Source: Chloroflexota bacterium
GTDB taxonomy: Bacteria > Chloroflexota > Dehalococcoidia > Lucifugimonadales > Lucifugimonadaceae
Length of the DNA: 9,974 bases
Reading direction: 5' to 3'
NCBI GenBank assembly: GCA_016189845.1
Contig: JACPRT010000163.1
Span: forward strand, 1 to 9,974
The notes under the pieces are model-generated. The model saw only the letters and a list, made by a program, of their open reading frames with translations. It was not told the DNA's origin and made no database searches. The first letter of the stretch is position 1. Each line of letters starts with the position of its first letter. The translations under genes and the position numbers were made by a program. Of the stretch, positions 1 through 7,146 are shown one piece after another.

Positions 1-1
1 C

Positions 2-847
2 CTGGTCGACGTCGTCGAAGGGATGCCCCAGGGCAAGGCCCTTGACATGCTGCAGGCCGGCCCGATAACCGGCTCAGACGCCAGGGTCGTCGGTTCGAAC
101 TCCTACGACGCCACCGCGGACTCGGACGTGGTCGCGATCACCGCAGGAATCGCGCGCAAGCCGGGCATGTCCCGCGACGATCTCCTGCTGACAAACATGA
201 AGATCGTCGGTGAGGTGACCCGGCAAGTCGCAGGCAGGTCCCCGAACTCGGTCCTGGTCGTCGTGTCGAACCCCCTGGACGCGATGGTCCAACATGCGTA
301 CGGGATCAGCAAGTTCCCAAAACAACGAGTCGTCGGCATGGCGGGCATCCTTGATACCGCGCGTTTCCGGACTTTCCTGGCGACCGAACTCAAGATGTCG
401 GTGACGAACGTGCAGGCATATGTCCTCGGCGGACATGGCGACTCCATGGTGCCGCTGATCGGGAGCACGACTGCCGGTGGAGTGCCGGTGGCGGACCTGA
501 TCCCCAGGCAGCGGCTGGATGAGATCGTGAAGCGCACTCAGAACGGCGGCGCAGAAATCGTTTCCCTGCTCAAGACAGGGAGCGCGTACTACGCACCGTC
601 GGCGGCTGTCGAGCAGATGGTCGAAGCGATCGTCTTCGACCGCAAGGCGGTCCTGCCTTGCGCGGCGTTGCTCGAGGGTGAATATGGCATCAACGGCCTG
701 TTCGTGGGGGTCCCTGTGAAGCTGGGCGCCGGGGGCGTCGAGCAGGTGATCCAGGTCAAGCTGACTTCCGATGAGAGCATTGCGTTAAAAAAGTCGGCGG
801 CGGCGGTTCGCGAACTCGTCGACGTAATGGCCAAGCACGCGGCTTGA
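2..847 (+). CDS. mdh: Malate dehydrogenase, LDH-like type (5' end cut by window)
   Basis: NAD-dependent malate dehydrogenase, which interconverts malate and oxaloacetate in the TCA cycle in the cytosol. The frame is open to the window edge. 281 residues are visible and about 30 are missing, including the Rossmann GxGxxG loop; the family is about 310 aa. With the first full codon (nt 2) as residue 1, the visible sequence starts at the end of the second beta strand (LVDVVEG), whose Asp3 is expected to bind the NAD ribose. The substrate loop ARKPGMSRDDL carries Arg52 and Arg58. Arg at the position that is Gln in lactate dehydrogenases indicates malate rather than lactate. VSNPLDAM gives Asn90, LDTARFR gives Asp118 and Arg121, and GGHGDSM gives catalytic His145. 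The C-terminal half (TGSAYYAPSAA, GVPVKLGAGGVE) is typical of the Chloroflexus-like enzyme. The gene ends in TGA and is followed after 74 nt by otsAB on the same strand. The ATG at nt 23 is internal. Confidence 0.96.
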   Translation: MVDVVEGMPQGKALDMLQAGPITGSDARVVGSNSYDATADSDVVAITAGIARKPGMSRDDLLLTNMKIVGEVTRQVAGRSPNSVLVVVSNPLDAMVQHAYGISKFPKQRVVGMAGILDTARFRTFLATELKMSVTNVQAYVLGGHGDSMVPLIGSTTAGGVPVADLIPRQRLDEIVKRTQNGGAEIVSLLKTGSAYYAPSAAVEQMVEAIVFDRKAVLPCAALLEGEYGINGLFVGVPVKLGAGGVEQVIQVKLTSDESIALKKSAAAVRELVDVMAKHAA

Positions 848-853
848 GTTGAA

Positions 854-870
854 CGCGGCGGAATGCCGCC
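854..870. repeat. GC-rich hairpin between mdh and otsAB
   Basis: The 74-nt gap between mdh and otsAB holds CGCGGCGGAATGCCGCC. GGCGG (857-861) pairs with CCGCC (866-870) across an AATG loop. It lies seven bases after the mdh stop, so it could end or protect the mdh transcript. However, only ATTTG follows, so it is a poor match to an intrinsic terminator. A near copy (15 of 17 bases) lies at 7147-7163, also intergenic. I see no convincing promoter in the rest of the gap. Confidence 0.5.
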
Positions 871-909
871 ATTTGAAAACCGCCCGTAGTCGACCGCAGC
901 ATCCGGAAT

Positions 910-916
910 AAGGAGG
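910..916 (+). promoter_or_regulatory. Strong Shine-Dalgarno of otsAB
   Basis: AAGGAGG, a full match to the anti-Shine-Dalgarno core, ends five bases before the ATG at 922. It fixes that ATG as the start of otsAB. Confidence 0.85.
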
Positions 917-921
917 CGGCG

Positions 922-3120
922 ATGGCCAGTCTCGTCCTCGTTTCGAACCGGCTGCCCGTGACGGTCCGCCGTGGCAAGCAAGGCGCCGAACTCGTGCGCA
1001 GCAGCGGCGGTCTCGTCTCTGCCCTGGAGCCCGTGCATGCCCGGGGGGAAAGCCTGTGGGTCGGCAATCTCGGCGGTGAGCCGACCCGCCACGTGGAGCG
1101 GGAGCTGACCGCCAGCCGGTATGTGAACGTCCCCGTGTCGGCCGCGGAGACACGGGATTACTATCTGGGCTACTCGAACTCCGCGCTGTGGCCGCTGTTC
1201 CATTACTTTCAGGAGCGCTGCGTCTTCAGCAGGTCGCAGTTCGCCACGTATCGGCGCGTCAACGAGCGGTTCGCGGAGCACGTCGCGAGGCACTCCGACG
1301 GCGCCACGCGCGTCTGGGTGCACGACTATCAGCTGATGCTGGTCCCTGGCTTCCTCCGCAAGCTGCTGCCGGCTGCGCGAATCGGGTTCTTCCTACACAC
1401 CCCGTTTCCATCGTCCGAGATCTTCCGGCTCCTCCCCGAGCGAGAGGAAATTCTCGACGGGCTACTCGGCGCCGATGTGATCGGCGTCCACACCTACGAC
1501 TATGCCCGGCATCTAGTAAACACGTTGCGGAGGGTTAAGGGGGTAGCGATACGGGAGGGGCTCGTAGAGCTCGACGGGAGGAACGTCCAGATCGCCACCC
1601 AGCCCGTTGGGATCGATCTCAAGAAGGTGAAGGGCGCGGCGTACACGCAGGCGGCCGAATCACGCGTGAACGAACTTCGAGGGATGCTCGCGGGCCGGCG
1701 CATGATCCTCGGAGTCGACCGCCTCGACTACACAAAAGCCCTTCCATTGAAGCTGGAAGCATTTCGCAAGTTCCTGGAACGGTCGACCAGGTGGCGTCAC
1801 CGGGTCATATTCATCCAGATAGCCGTGCCATCCCGCACCGAAATCCCGAGCTACAGGCACCAGAAGGAGGAGGTCGACCGCCTGGTGGGCGAGATAAACG
1901 GAGCCTACGGAACGCCCGGCCGCACGCCGATCCACTACGTGTTCCGGTCGATTTCGCCGACGGAGCTCGGCGCCTTGTACCGCGCCGCCGACGTGGCGTT
2001 TGTCGCCCCGGTGCGCGACGGGATGAACCTGGTTGCCAAGGAGTACGTCGCGTGCCAGCCCGAGGACGCAGGCGTGCTCGTCCTGAGCGAGTTCGCGGGC
2101 GCCGCGCCCGAGCTGAGAGAGGCGATCCGAGTGAATCCTTACGACATCGAAGGCACCGCCGAAGCCCTGGAAAAGGCACTCGAGATGCCCGTCGCCGAGC
2201 GCCAGCGCAGGATGACCGCGATGCTTCGGAGAATCGAGCTCAGCGACGTGCATGCCTGGGAACGGCGGGCCCTCCGTTCGCTCGAGGCGCCGCGTCCTGC
2301 TGTTCTTGGCGCCCCGGCGATGTACGAACCCGAGGCGCTGGCCGACAAGCTGCGGCCCGCCCTTCGCAATTCGCGCGCTCCCCTGTTCATGTTCGACTAC
2401 GACGGCACGCTCCGGGAGTTCGTCGCCGTGCCTTCCGACGCCAGGCCGACGGCCGCCATCATGCGGCTCCTGGAGGCGGCAGCGTCGATGAGCAAAGCCA
2501 GAGTGTTCCTCATCAGCGGCCGCGACCGCGACTCGATGACGTCATGGTTCGGCGAGCTGGGCATCGGGCTCGTCGCGGAGCACGGCGCATTCCGGAGGAA
2601 CCCGGGCACGGGGGCGGAATGGGTAGCCTCTCCGGGGCTCGCGGATGCGCGCTGGAAGGATGAGGTGCGCCCGATCCTCGTCGAGTACGCCCAGCGCACG
2701 CCCGGCGCGAGCGTCGAAGAGAAGACCGGATCGCTCGCGTGGCATTTCCGCAACGCCGAACAGGACCTTGCGCTCTGGCAGGCCAGAGAACTCAATAGCC
2801 ATCTGGAGGAGTACCTGGTCGGCGCTCCGATCGAAGTCATGCAAGGCGCCAAGATCGTCGAGGTCAGGCAACAGGGCGTGACGAAGGGCGCGGCATTCAA
2901 GGCGGTCGTCGAAGAACTGGGGCCCTTCGACTTCATCCTGGCCCTTGGCGACGACACGACCGACGAGGACACCTTTGCCGCGTTGCCCGAGTCAGCCCAT
3001 TCCGTGCATGTCGGCGAAGGCTCAAGCCGGGCGAGTGCCAGCCTGGCGTCCCCGGCCGCAGTACGCGGGTTCATCCGGTCGCTGCTGTCGGGGCCCGCCG
3101 CCACGCAGGCCGCTGGCTAG
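922..3120 (+). CDS. otsAB: Bifunctional trehalose-6-phosphate synthase/phosphatase
   Basis: Fusion enzyme making trehalose from a nucleotide-glucose (usually UDP-glucose) and glucose-6-phosphate, then removing the phosphate; cytosolic. Residues 1 to about 460 are a GT20 synthase: N-terminal SNRLP and the glycine loop RSSGGLVSAL (26-35), HDYQLML (134-140), FFLHTPFPSSEIFR (156-169), DRLDYTK (266-272, with the Arg and Lys that bind donor phosphates) and RDGMNLVAKE (365-374). Residues about 480-725 are a HAD phosphatase: DYDGTL (492-497, nucleophile Asp492 and acid Asp494), SGRDRDS (532-538), VAEHGAF (551-557) and the Mg-binding GDDTTDED (676-683). All key residues of both domains are present, so both activities are expected. 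Its 732 aa suits a synthase-phosphatase fusion. The usual Gly after DRLDYTK is Ala273. The start is fixed by AAGGAGG. The stop TAG shares CTAG with the convergent HEPN gene. Trehalose suggests stress or osmotic protection, which is inferred. Confidence 0.96.
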   Translation: MASLVLVSNRLPVTVRRGKQGAELVRSSGGLVSALEPVHARGESLWVGNLGGEPTRHVERELTASRYVNVPVSAAETRDYYLGYSNSALWPLFHYFQERCVFSRSQFATYRRVNERFAEHVARHSDGATRVWVHDYQLMLVPGFLRKLLPAARIGFFLHTPFPSSEIFRLLPEREEILDGLLGADVIGVHTYDYARHLVNTLRRVKGVAIREGLVELDGRNVQIATQPVGIDLKKVKGAAYTQAAESRVNELRGMLAGRRMILGVDRLDYTKALPLKLEAFRKFLERSTRWRHRVIFIQIAVPSRTEIPSYRHQKEEVDRLVGEINGAYGTPGRTPIHYVFRSISPTELGALYRAADVAFVAPVRDGMNLVAKEYVACQPEDAGVLVLSEFAGAAPELREAIRVNPYDIEGTAEALEKALEMPVAERQRRMTAMLRRIELSDVHAWERRALRSLEAPRPAVLGAPAMYEPEALADKLRPALRNSRAPLFMFDYDGTLREFVAVPSDARPTAAIMRLLEAAASMSKARVFLISGRDRDSMTSWFGELGIGLVAEHGAFRRNPGTGAEWVASPGLADARWKDEVRPILVEYAQRTPGASVEEKTGSLAWHFRNAEQDLALWQARELNSHLEEYLVGAPIEVMQGAKIVEVRQQGVTKGAAFKAVVEELGPFDFILALGDDTTDEDTFAALPESAHSVHVGEGSSRASASLASPAAVRGFIRSLLSGPAATQAAG

Positions 3121-3566
3121 CTCGCGCGTTGCGAAATTGCGTTCGCCAGCGATTGCGTGCGCGCAATCGATAGCCGATCCCGCAACGTGTCCTCGACCAA
3201 TGCTTCGAGGATCCGCAGCGTGCCCGCCGAAACCGTGAACTCGACGTTCGTCGGCGCCTGCTCCCGGCCCGCCCCGACCATGATCCTGTTCCGCAGGTCA
3301 CGCAACGCACGGAGGTCTATTCGCGACCGCGCGACTTCAGCCTGAGCGGGGCCTCCGAGGGCGGCGACAATGAGTTCCCACACGCGCTTCAGGAAGTCGG
3401 TGCCCGGGCCGCCCGCGAGGGCCTCCAGGGCGATCCAGAGCGCGACGTAGCGGTCCTCCGGCACCTCGATGCCCTGCGCCCGCTCGTACCACCTGAGCGC
3501 AAGGAGCGCCCGGCCATCGACCTCGCGCAGCCGCTCCGGCTTGACCTGAGCGGAAAGCGTAGTCAC
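3117..3566 (-). CDS. Small Apea-like HEPN-domain protein, no catalytic His
   Basis: 149 aa from GTG at 3566, the only usual start codon between the preceding sdhE stop and the conserved part; AGGG lies nine bases upstream. It resembles the Apea-like HEPN fold, recognised by eye: a helix with RWYERA and EDRYVALWIALEAL (about 25-50), a middle helix (58-70) and a final DLRALRDLRNRI (84-95), close to the family's LRNRIVHG. The RN pair is kept (Arg92, Asn93), but the His of the HEPN R-x(4-6)-H RNase motif is missing: IVHG is replaced by IMVG, and the whole protein has no histidine. RNase activity is therefore unlikely, and a binding or structural role is more plausible. It is the last gene of the operon, 26 nt after sdhE, and its stop overlaps the otsAB stop. 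The frame continues upstream antisense-free through sdhE as a different reading frame, but that part looks like shadow coding. Its function is unknown. Confidence 0.62.
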   Translation of the reverse strand: MTTLSAQVKPERLREVDGRALLALRWYERAQGIEVPEDRYVALWIALEALAGGPGTDFLKRVWELIVAALGGPAQAEVARSRIDLRALRDLRNRIMVGAGREQAPTNVEFTVSAGTLRILEALVEDTLRDRLSIARTQSLANAISQRAS

Positions 3567-3592
3567 CTGTAAGGGCCCTGCTGGCCTGAGGC

Positions 3593-4501
3593 CTAACGGG
3601 CGACCGGGGTCGCCTTCGACCTGACCGTAGCGAGCAGGTCCTTCGTCGACACCATGTGCTTCTGGAACCCCAGGTCTTCGGGTTCGATGCCCATTGCGAG
3701 GCCGACAAGCTGCGGAAAATGGATGATCGGCAGGCTCACTTTCTGGTGGTCCGGCCGGTTTCTCTTGGTGGCCTTGTCCTGGTACCCGTCCAGGTTCAGA
3801 TGGCACAACGGGCAGGGAGTGACCATGGCGTCCGCGCCGCCATCCTTCGCGGCGCCGGTGTGGTTCGCCACCATCTTCAGCGAGTTCTGCTGGTTGATCA
3901 GCAGGATCGGGAACCCGCAGCACTTCTTCTTGCCCGCGAAGTCGATGAACCGGGCGCCGGTCGCTTCGATGACGCGATCGAGCTCCGCCTCCCGTTCAGG
4001 CTTCTCGTCGTAGCCAAGCGCGTTCGTGGGACGCAGCAGGTAGCACCCGTAGAAAGGCGCCACGCTTATGCACGAGAGATTGCGGGTGAAATGCTTCTTC
4101 AGCTCGTCGACGCCAACCTCCTCGGTCAGAATCCAGAGGAGGTGTTTGATGACCGTCGTGCCCTTGTACTCGAGACCCTCTTCCGCGATGACGCCATTGA
4201 TCTCTTTCAGGTAGGCAGGGTCCTTCATAACGCGGTAGTGCGCCTGCGCCATCACGCCCTGACAGGTGCTGCAGACCGTCATGATCGGCAGACCAAGCTT
4301 TTCGGCGATCGCGAAGTTGCGGACGTTCAGCGTGTCGGCGAGCTTGAGATTGCGCTCCTGCAGGACTCCGGCGCCGGTGCAGGAGAAGTCATGCATCTCC
4401 TCGAATTCGATGTTCAGGCGCTTCAGGACCGCCACGGTCGAGGTATAGAGCTCCGGCGTGGCGCCCCGTGCGACGCACCCCGGCCACCAGGCGTATTTCA
4501 C
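3593..4501 (-). CDS. sdhE: Succinate dehydrogenase/fumarate reductase HdrB-like CCG subunit
   Basis: 302 aa, related to heterodisulfide reductase subunit B and to the SdhE subunit of type-E succinate dehydrogenases (not the FAD assembly factor of the same name). These proteins have two cysteine-rich CCG domains that bind unusual Fe-S or zinc centres. Here the second domain is complete: Cys153, Cys194-Cys195-Gly and Cys230-x2-Cys233. The first has Cys9, Cys41 and Cys77-x2-Cys80, but the CC pair is Cys41-Thr42, so one ligand is missing. No transmembrane segment is evident. The start is GTG at 4501, inside a GTGA overlap with the sdhB stop, which implies translational coupling. An upstream extension would run into sdhB and lacks family similarity. 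In the complex it should accept or deliver electrons next to SdhB, to quinone or a thiol partner. The 26-nt gap after it (3567-3592) contains only a short GGCC-TGA-GGCC repeat. Confidence 0.9.
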   Translation of the reverse strand: MKYAWWPGCVARGATPELYTSTVAVLKRLNIEFEEMHDFSCTGAGVLQERNLKLADTLNVRNFAIAEKLGLPIMTVCSTCQGVMAQAHYRVMKDPAYLKEINGVIAEEGLEYKGTTVIKHLLWILTEEVGVDELKKHFTRNLSCISVAPFYGCYLLRPTNALGYDEKPEREAELDRVIEATGARFIDFAGKKKCCGFPILLINQQNSLKMVANHTGAAKDGGADAMVTPCPLCHLNLDGYQDKATKRNRPDHQKVSLPIIHFPQLVGLAMGIEPEDLGFQKHMVSTKDLLATVRSKATPVAR

Positions 4502-5454
4502 TTCCGTTCGGCCTCGACTTTCTCGAACACCCGCTTTATTCGCTTGCGCGCCGGGATCTTGTGCCCGAGCGGGTTCGGGAGCTTGCCTTTGATGAACGAC
4601 TTGATCCCGATCGGCGCCTGCGCAAGCTGGCCCGGGATGTTGAACAGCCCTGTGCTCTCGACGGCCAGCATGGTCTCGTTCAGCAGGCCGCCCTTCTTTA
4701 CCGACCTGGCGAACGACCTGGTGTGGCGCGATCCGGGGGTGTTGTTGTAGCCGGCCTCCATAGCGAGGTCCCGCAATTTCATGATGCGGTCCATGGGGGC
4801 CACGTCCTTCGGACATACCTCGACACAGTAGTAGCACCGTGTGCAGTCCCAGACGCCTCCGTATTCGTTCAGCTTGGCCAGGCGTTGCTTCGCAGCCCCA
4901 TCGCGAGGGTCTGCGACGAACCGGTAAGCCTTCGCGAGCGCGGCGGGCGCAATGAAGTTCTTGTCGACTTCGAGCGCCGTACAGTCAGATACGCACGCGC
5001 CGCACATGATGCAATTCATGACGCCCACGAGGTGCGTCATCGATTCATCGGACGCGATGTACTCGCCCTTCGGTTCGGGGCCGGACGGCTGCAGGTAAGG
5101 CTCCACCTGGCGCACCTTGTCCCAGAAGAGGGTCATGTCGGTGACCAGATCCTTGATCACCGGCATGTTGCCCATGGGCTCCACGGTGACCGGCGCCCCG
5201 TCTTTCGACACGTCGGTGATCTTCGTCTTGCAGGCGAGGCGTGCCTGGCCATTCACACGCATGCCACACGAGCCGCATATCGATGCCCTGCACGAGCATC
5301 GCACGGCAAGCGTTCCGTCGATCTCCTCGCGGATCTTGATCAGGGCATCGAGGACCGTGGTGTTGGCCGGGACGTCGAAGCTGAACTCCTGGAACTTCCC
5401 GTGAGTGGCCGGAAGCTCCTGGTTGTGCCGCTTTACGCGGACCGTGGCCTGCAT
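4498..5454 (-). CDS. sdhB: Succinate dehydrogenase/fumarate reductase iron-sulfur subunit
   Basis: 318 aa electron-transfer subunit linking the SdhA flavin to the quinone or thiol site. The N-terminal plant-type ferredoxin domain has Cys55-x4-Cys60-x2-Cys63 and Cys75 for a [2Fe-2S] cluster. The C-terminal helical domain has Cys148-x2-Cys151-x2-Cys154-x3-Cys158 and Cys204-x2-Cys207-x2-Cys210-x3-Cys214-Pro. In classical SdhB the second set is C-H-x4-C-x3-CP and supports a [3Fe-4S] cluster. Here Cys207 is an added cysteine, as described for type-E enzymes and thiol:fumarate reductase, so two [4Fe-4S] centres are expected. At 318 aa it is longer than the roughly 240-aa classical subunit; the extra length is a Lys/Arg-rich C-terminal tail (about 240-318). 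ATG at 5454 overlaps the sdhA TGA (TGATG), and AAAGGAA lies at 5461-5467, seven bases upstream. The stop overlaps the sdhE start by four bases. Confidence 0.95.
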   Translation of the reverse strand: MQATVRVKRHNQELPATHGKFQEFSFDVPANTTVLDALIKIREEIDGTLAVRCSCRASICGSCGMRVNGQARLACKTKITDVSKDGAPVTVEPMGNMPVIKDLVTDMTLFWDKVRQVEPYLQPSGPEPKGEYIASDESMTHLVGVMNCIMCGACVSDCTALEVDKNFIAPAALAKAYRFVADPRDGAAKQRLAKLNEYGGVWDCTRCYYCVEVCPKDVAPMDRIMKLRDLAMEAGYNNTPGSRHTRSFARSVKKGGLLNETMLAVESTGLFNIPGQLAQAPIGIKSFIKGKLPNPLGHKIPARKRIKRVFEKVEAERK

Positions 5455-7136
5455 CAGTACTTCCTTTCGACGGGCTTCCAGCGGGTGATCGTTACAGGCA
5501 GGAACGCGATTCGCGGGTCCGCGCCGCTTGCTCCCTCGTAAACGAGGATATGTTTGAGCCAGTTGGCGTCGTCACGCTTCGGCATGTCCGTTCGGTAATG
5601 AGCCCCGCGGCTTTCCTTACGGGTGAGGGCAGAGGCGCAGATGGCCTCCGCCGTGTCGATGACGTATCCGAGCTCGAGCGCGAAGACCAGATCGGTGTTG
5701 AACACTTTGCCCTTGTCCTCGATCGACACCTTCTCGTAGGCCGACTTGATTTCCCTGACCTTCGCGGCAGCCGCCTCCATGCCGTGCTGGTTCCGGAACA
5801 CGGCCACGTGGCTGTGCATTGAATCGGCCAGCTCACGCCGGACCGCCGCGGTGCGCAGCCCCTTCGGCCGATCCACTATCCTCCTGATGCGAGCCTGATC
5901 GGCCTTGAGCTGGTCTTCGTTTTTCGGCATGTCCCTGACGGAGCCCGCGTACTCGATCGCGGCGATGGCCGACCGGCGTCCGAACACGACGGTGTCCAAC
6001 AGGGAGTTTGCGCCCAGCCGGTTTCCGCCGTGGACGCTCACATTGGCCACCTCTCCCGCGGCGTAGAGGCCCGGGACCATGGTCGCCCCGTTCACGTCCG
6101 TCTTGATGCCTCCCATCATGTAGTGCATCCCCGGACGAATGGGGATCGGCGTCTCGGCAAGGTCGATGCCCATGAAATCGTGGGCGACCTCCTGCAGATA
6201 GCCGAGCTTCCTCTCGACCACCTCCCGTCCCAGGTGGCGTAGGTCGAGCAATACGCAGCCGTCTACTCCCCTGCCCTCGTCGATCTCGGTCTGCTCGCAC
6301 CGTGACACGACGTCCCGCGAAGCCAGCTCCTTGTAGTCGGGCGCGTACTTGAGCATGAAGCGGTCGCCCTTCGAGTTCAGGAGGTAGCCGCCTTCTCCCC
6401 GCGCCGCTTCGGAGATGAGCACGCCGTTTGATGCCAGGGTCGTCGGGTGGTACTGCACCATCTCCATGTCCATGAGAGGTGCGCCTGCCCGGTATGCGAG
6501 GGCGTAGCCGTCGCCGGTGCATATGAGCGCGTTGGTCGAGGGTTCGTAGACCCGTCCGGCGCCGCCTGCGGCAAGGATGACGGCCTTCGCACGGACTGTG
6601 TGCGCCTCGCCCGTGCGAATGTCCATCGCCACCGCCCCGTGGCAGACGCCGTCTTCGACGATCAGCGAGGTGACGAACCATTCGTCGTATACCCGCACAT
6701 TCGCCTTGACCACCTGTTCGTACAGCACGTGCAGCATTGCCTGGCCCGTGATTGCGCCCACGAAGAATGTCCGGGCCGCCTTCTGTCCCCCGAACCGCCG
6801 GGTGCCGAGTTTGCCCTGGTCGTCGCGGCTGAAGATCACGCCCATGTGTTCGAGCTCGATGAGCGCCTGTCCTGCCTCGCTGCACATCACCTCGACCGCG
6901 TCCTGGTCGGCCAGGTAGTCGCTTCCCTTGATCGTGTCGAGGGCGTGGTCGGTCCAGTCGTCGCCCCGATCGGTCAACGCGGCGTTGATCCCGCCCTGGG
7001 CGGCGTTCGAGTGGCTCCGCACCGGGTAGACCTTCGTGATCACCGCGGCGTTCGAGCCGCGGCGCACCGCCTCCACCGCGGCACGCAGTCCCGCGAGACC
7101 CGCGCCGATGATCAGGACTTCGTGCTCAAACATCAT
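5454..7136 (-). CDS. sdhA: Succinate dehydrogenase/fumarate reductase flavoprotein subunit
   Basis: 560 aa catalytic subunit that interconverts succinate and fumarate with FAD; the usual length is about 560-600. Seen: the N-terminal dinucleotide fold GAGLAGLRAA (11-20) and RSHSNAAQGG (40-49), whose His42 is the residue that links FAD covalently in the family. The active-site residues are His230 (QYHPT), Arg246 (SEAARGEGG), His338 (HYMMGG) and Arg373 (GGNRLGANSL). The last motif also begins the FAD-binding region that closes the domain. The C-terminal helical domain holds R-rich segments and HYRTDMPKRDD. No motif is broken. Two ATGs lie in tandem, at 7136 and 7133; the GGGG of the upstream GGATGGGGTGA is better spaced for the second, so the true start may be 7133. 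It is first of the sdhA-sdhB-sdhE block and begins 45 nt after the Nudix gene. No cytochrome b or membrane-anchor gene accompanies it. Confidence 0.97.
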   Translation of the reverse strand: MMFEHEVLIIGAGLAGLRAAVEAVRRGSNAAVITKVYPVRSHSNAAQGGINAALTDRGDDWTDHALDTIKGSDYLADQDAVEVMCSEAGQALIELEHMGVIFSRDDQGKLGTRRFGGQKAARTFFVGAITGQAMLHVLYEQVVKANVRVYDEWFVTSLIVEDGVCHGAVAMDIRTGEAHTVRAKAVILAAGGAGRVYEPSTNALICTGDGYALAYRAGAPLMDMEMVQYHPTTLASNGVLISEAARGEGGYLLNSKGDRFMLKYAPDYKELASRDVVSRCEQTEIDEGRGVDGCVLLDLRHLGREVVERKLGYLQEVAHDFMGIDLAETPIPIRPGMHYMMGGIKTDVNGATMVPGLYAAGEVANVSVHGGNRLGANSLLDTVVFGRRSAIAAIEYAGSVRDMPKNEDQLKADQARIRRIVDRPKGLRTAAVRRELADSMHSHVAVFRNQHGMEAAAAKVREIKSAYEKVSIEDKGKVFNTDLVFALELGYVIDTAEAICASALTRKESRGAHYRTDMPKRDDANWLKHILVYEGASGADPRIAFLPVTITRWKPVERKY

Positions 7137-7146
7137 TCACCCCATC

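Noticed and set aside
857..875. Intrinsic terminator after mdh
   Set aside because: The stem is only five pairs and is followed by ATTTG rather than a run of T, so I list it only as a hairpin repeat.
873..910. Possible promoter TTGAAA upstream of otsAB
   Set aside because: No -10-like hexamer at 16-18 bases; the nearest A/T-rich stretch (GGAATA) is about 26 bases away and merges with the ribosome binding site.
1791..2663. 290-codon + strand frame inside otsAB
   Set aside because: Overlaps the synthase and phosphatase motifs in another frame and is Arg-rich with no motif.
3583..3593. GGCC-TGA-GGCC inverted repeat between sdhE and the HEPN gene
   Set aside because: Only four pairs with a three-base loop, overlapping the sdhE stop; expected by chance in GC-rich DNA.
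3567..3923. Upstream extension of the HEPN gene to a 268-residue protein
   Set aside because: The extension overlaps the conserved end of sdhE in another frame and has no recognisable domain; GTG at 3566 lies just after the sdhE stop and fits the domain boundary.
3656..4750. Long + strand open frame (364 codons) opposite sdhE and sdhB
   Set aside because: It is fully antisense to two well-supported genes; the product has no recognisable motif and the frame is typical of high-GC shadow coding.
4468..5541. Long + strand open frame (357 codons) opposite sdhB and the end of sdhA
   Set aside because: Antisense to conserved Fe-S and flavoprotein coding sequence, rich in His/Arg/Val with no family signature; a shadow frame.
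5833..6885. 350-codon minus-strand frame inside sdhA
   Set aside because: Out of frame with sdhA, which carries all the SdhA motifs; the product is Arg/Gly/His-rich low-complexity shadow sequence.
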